Shown one piece after another: positions 63,978 through 64,000 of a stretch of DNA of 64,000 nt; position 1 is the first letter of the stretch; the number at the start of each line of letters is the position of its first letter. Source of the stretch: Pseudoduganella lutea (lineage in GTDB: Bacteria; Pseudomonadota; Gammaproteobacteria; Burkholderiales; Burkholderiaceae_D); NCBI RefSeq assembly GCF_004209755.1, contig NZ_CP035913.1, positions 992,001 through 1,056,000 on the forward strand, given 5' to 3'. The notes under the pieces were generated by a model. That model made no database searches, was not told the origin of the DNA, and saw nothing but the letters and a program-made list of their open reading frames with translations. The position numbers and the translations under genes are program-made.

Positions 63978-64000
63978 CTTTTGGAACGAATGTTCTGGGA

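Noticed and set aside
1..64000. CRISPR array, prophage, complete insertion sequence or defence island
   Set aside because: No regularly spaced repeats, transposase, integrase, Cas, restriction-modification or phage structural genes were seen.

Overview
The window comes from a high-GC betaproteobacterium. The gene set points to Burkholderiales, probably Oxalobacteraceae (Massilia/Duganella-like): a long-form RpoD, a Bug/TctC-type binding protein with a TctDE pair and a betaproteobacterial porin, a ModE/ModABC locus, LOG next to a TetR regulator, and REP-like palindromes. This assignment is inference; no rRNA marker is present. I saw no tRNA, rRNA, CRISPR array, complete insertion sequence or prophage. 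Genes are densely packed on both strands, with many 1-4 nt stop/start overlaps.

Layout. 0-8.7 kb: the end of a serine hydrolase, a Sui1-type factor, a DUF2807 protein, a GNAT acetyltransferase, YjdM, an SMP-30-type lactonase, a HAF-repeat protein, a NADAR + YjjG pair and a DUF2235 lipoprotein. 8.9-13.2 kb: rpoD with an untranslated upstream block carrying a promoter and a terminator, then a ProQ-type RNA chaperone overlapping an RNase D-like exonuclease by one base. 13.2-22.7 kb: a serralysin-like protease, a dihaem/trihaem cytochrome c pair, a 64-bp perfect palindrome, a second DUF2807 protein, a copper chaperone, a serine hydrolase, YaeQ, PurU, a hemerythrin-domain protein and a frameshifted KGG stress protein. 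22.7-26.2 kb: dps and the molybdate locus modE-modC-modB-modA, with a visible ModE-type operator. 26.2-29.1 kb: cho, an acyltransferase and a YgjP-like metallopeptidase.

29.1-41.2 kb is a carbon-acquisition region. It holds a GH95 fucosidase, a GntR regulator, an LgoD-like dehydrogenase, a CitMHS citrate transporter (frameshifted), TctD/TctE, a porin, a TctC-like binding protein and a GH27 alpha-galactosidase. The usual TctA/TctB membrane proteins are absent and a CitMHS carrier lies next to the regulators, so the binding protein may serve mainly in sensing. 41.4-48.3 kb: hypothetical genes, LOG, TetR and a 1207-residue REC-REC-GAF-PAS-GGDEF-EAL-REC protein. 48.5-56.9 kb: a lipase, trmJ, suhB, rhlE, a hydroxypyruvate isomerase-like gene, an undescribed three-gene operon (lipoprotein, helical protein, DksA-like zinc finger) and a tandem universal stress protein. 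56.9-64 kb: small hypotheticals, an orphan PAS histidine kinase fused translationally to mtfA, a winged-helix protein, a Thr/Pro/Ala-rich lipoprotein, OmpA and YihY.

The most notable anomaly is three genes (modC, the CitMHS transporter and the KGG protein) that are each restored to a normal family product by adding one G/C base. They are either assembly indels or recent inactivations. Shared indel errors seem the simpler explanation.
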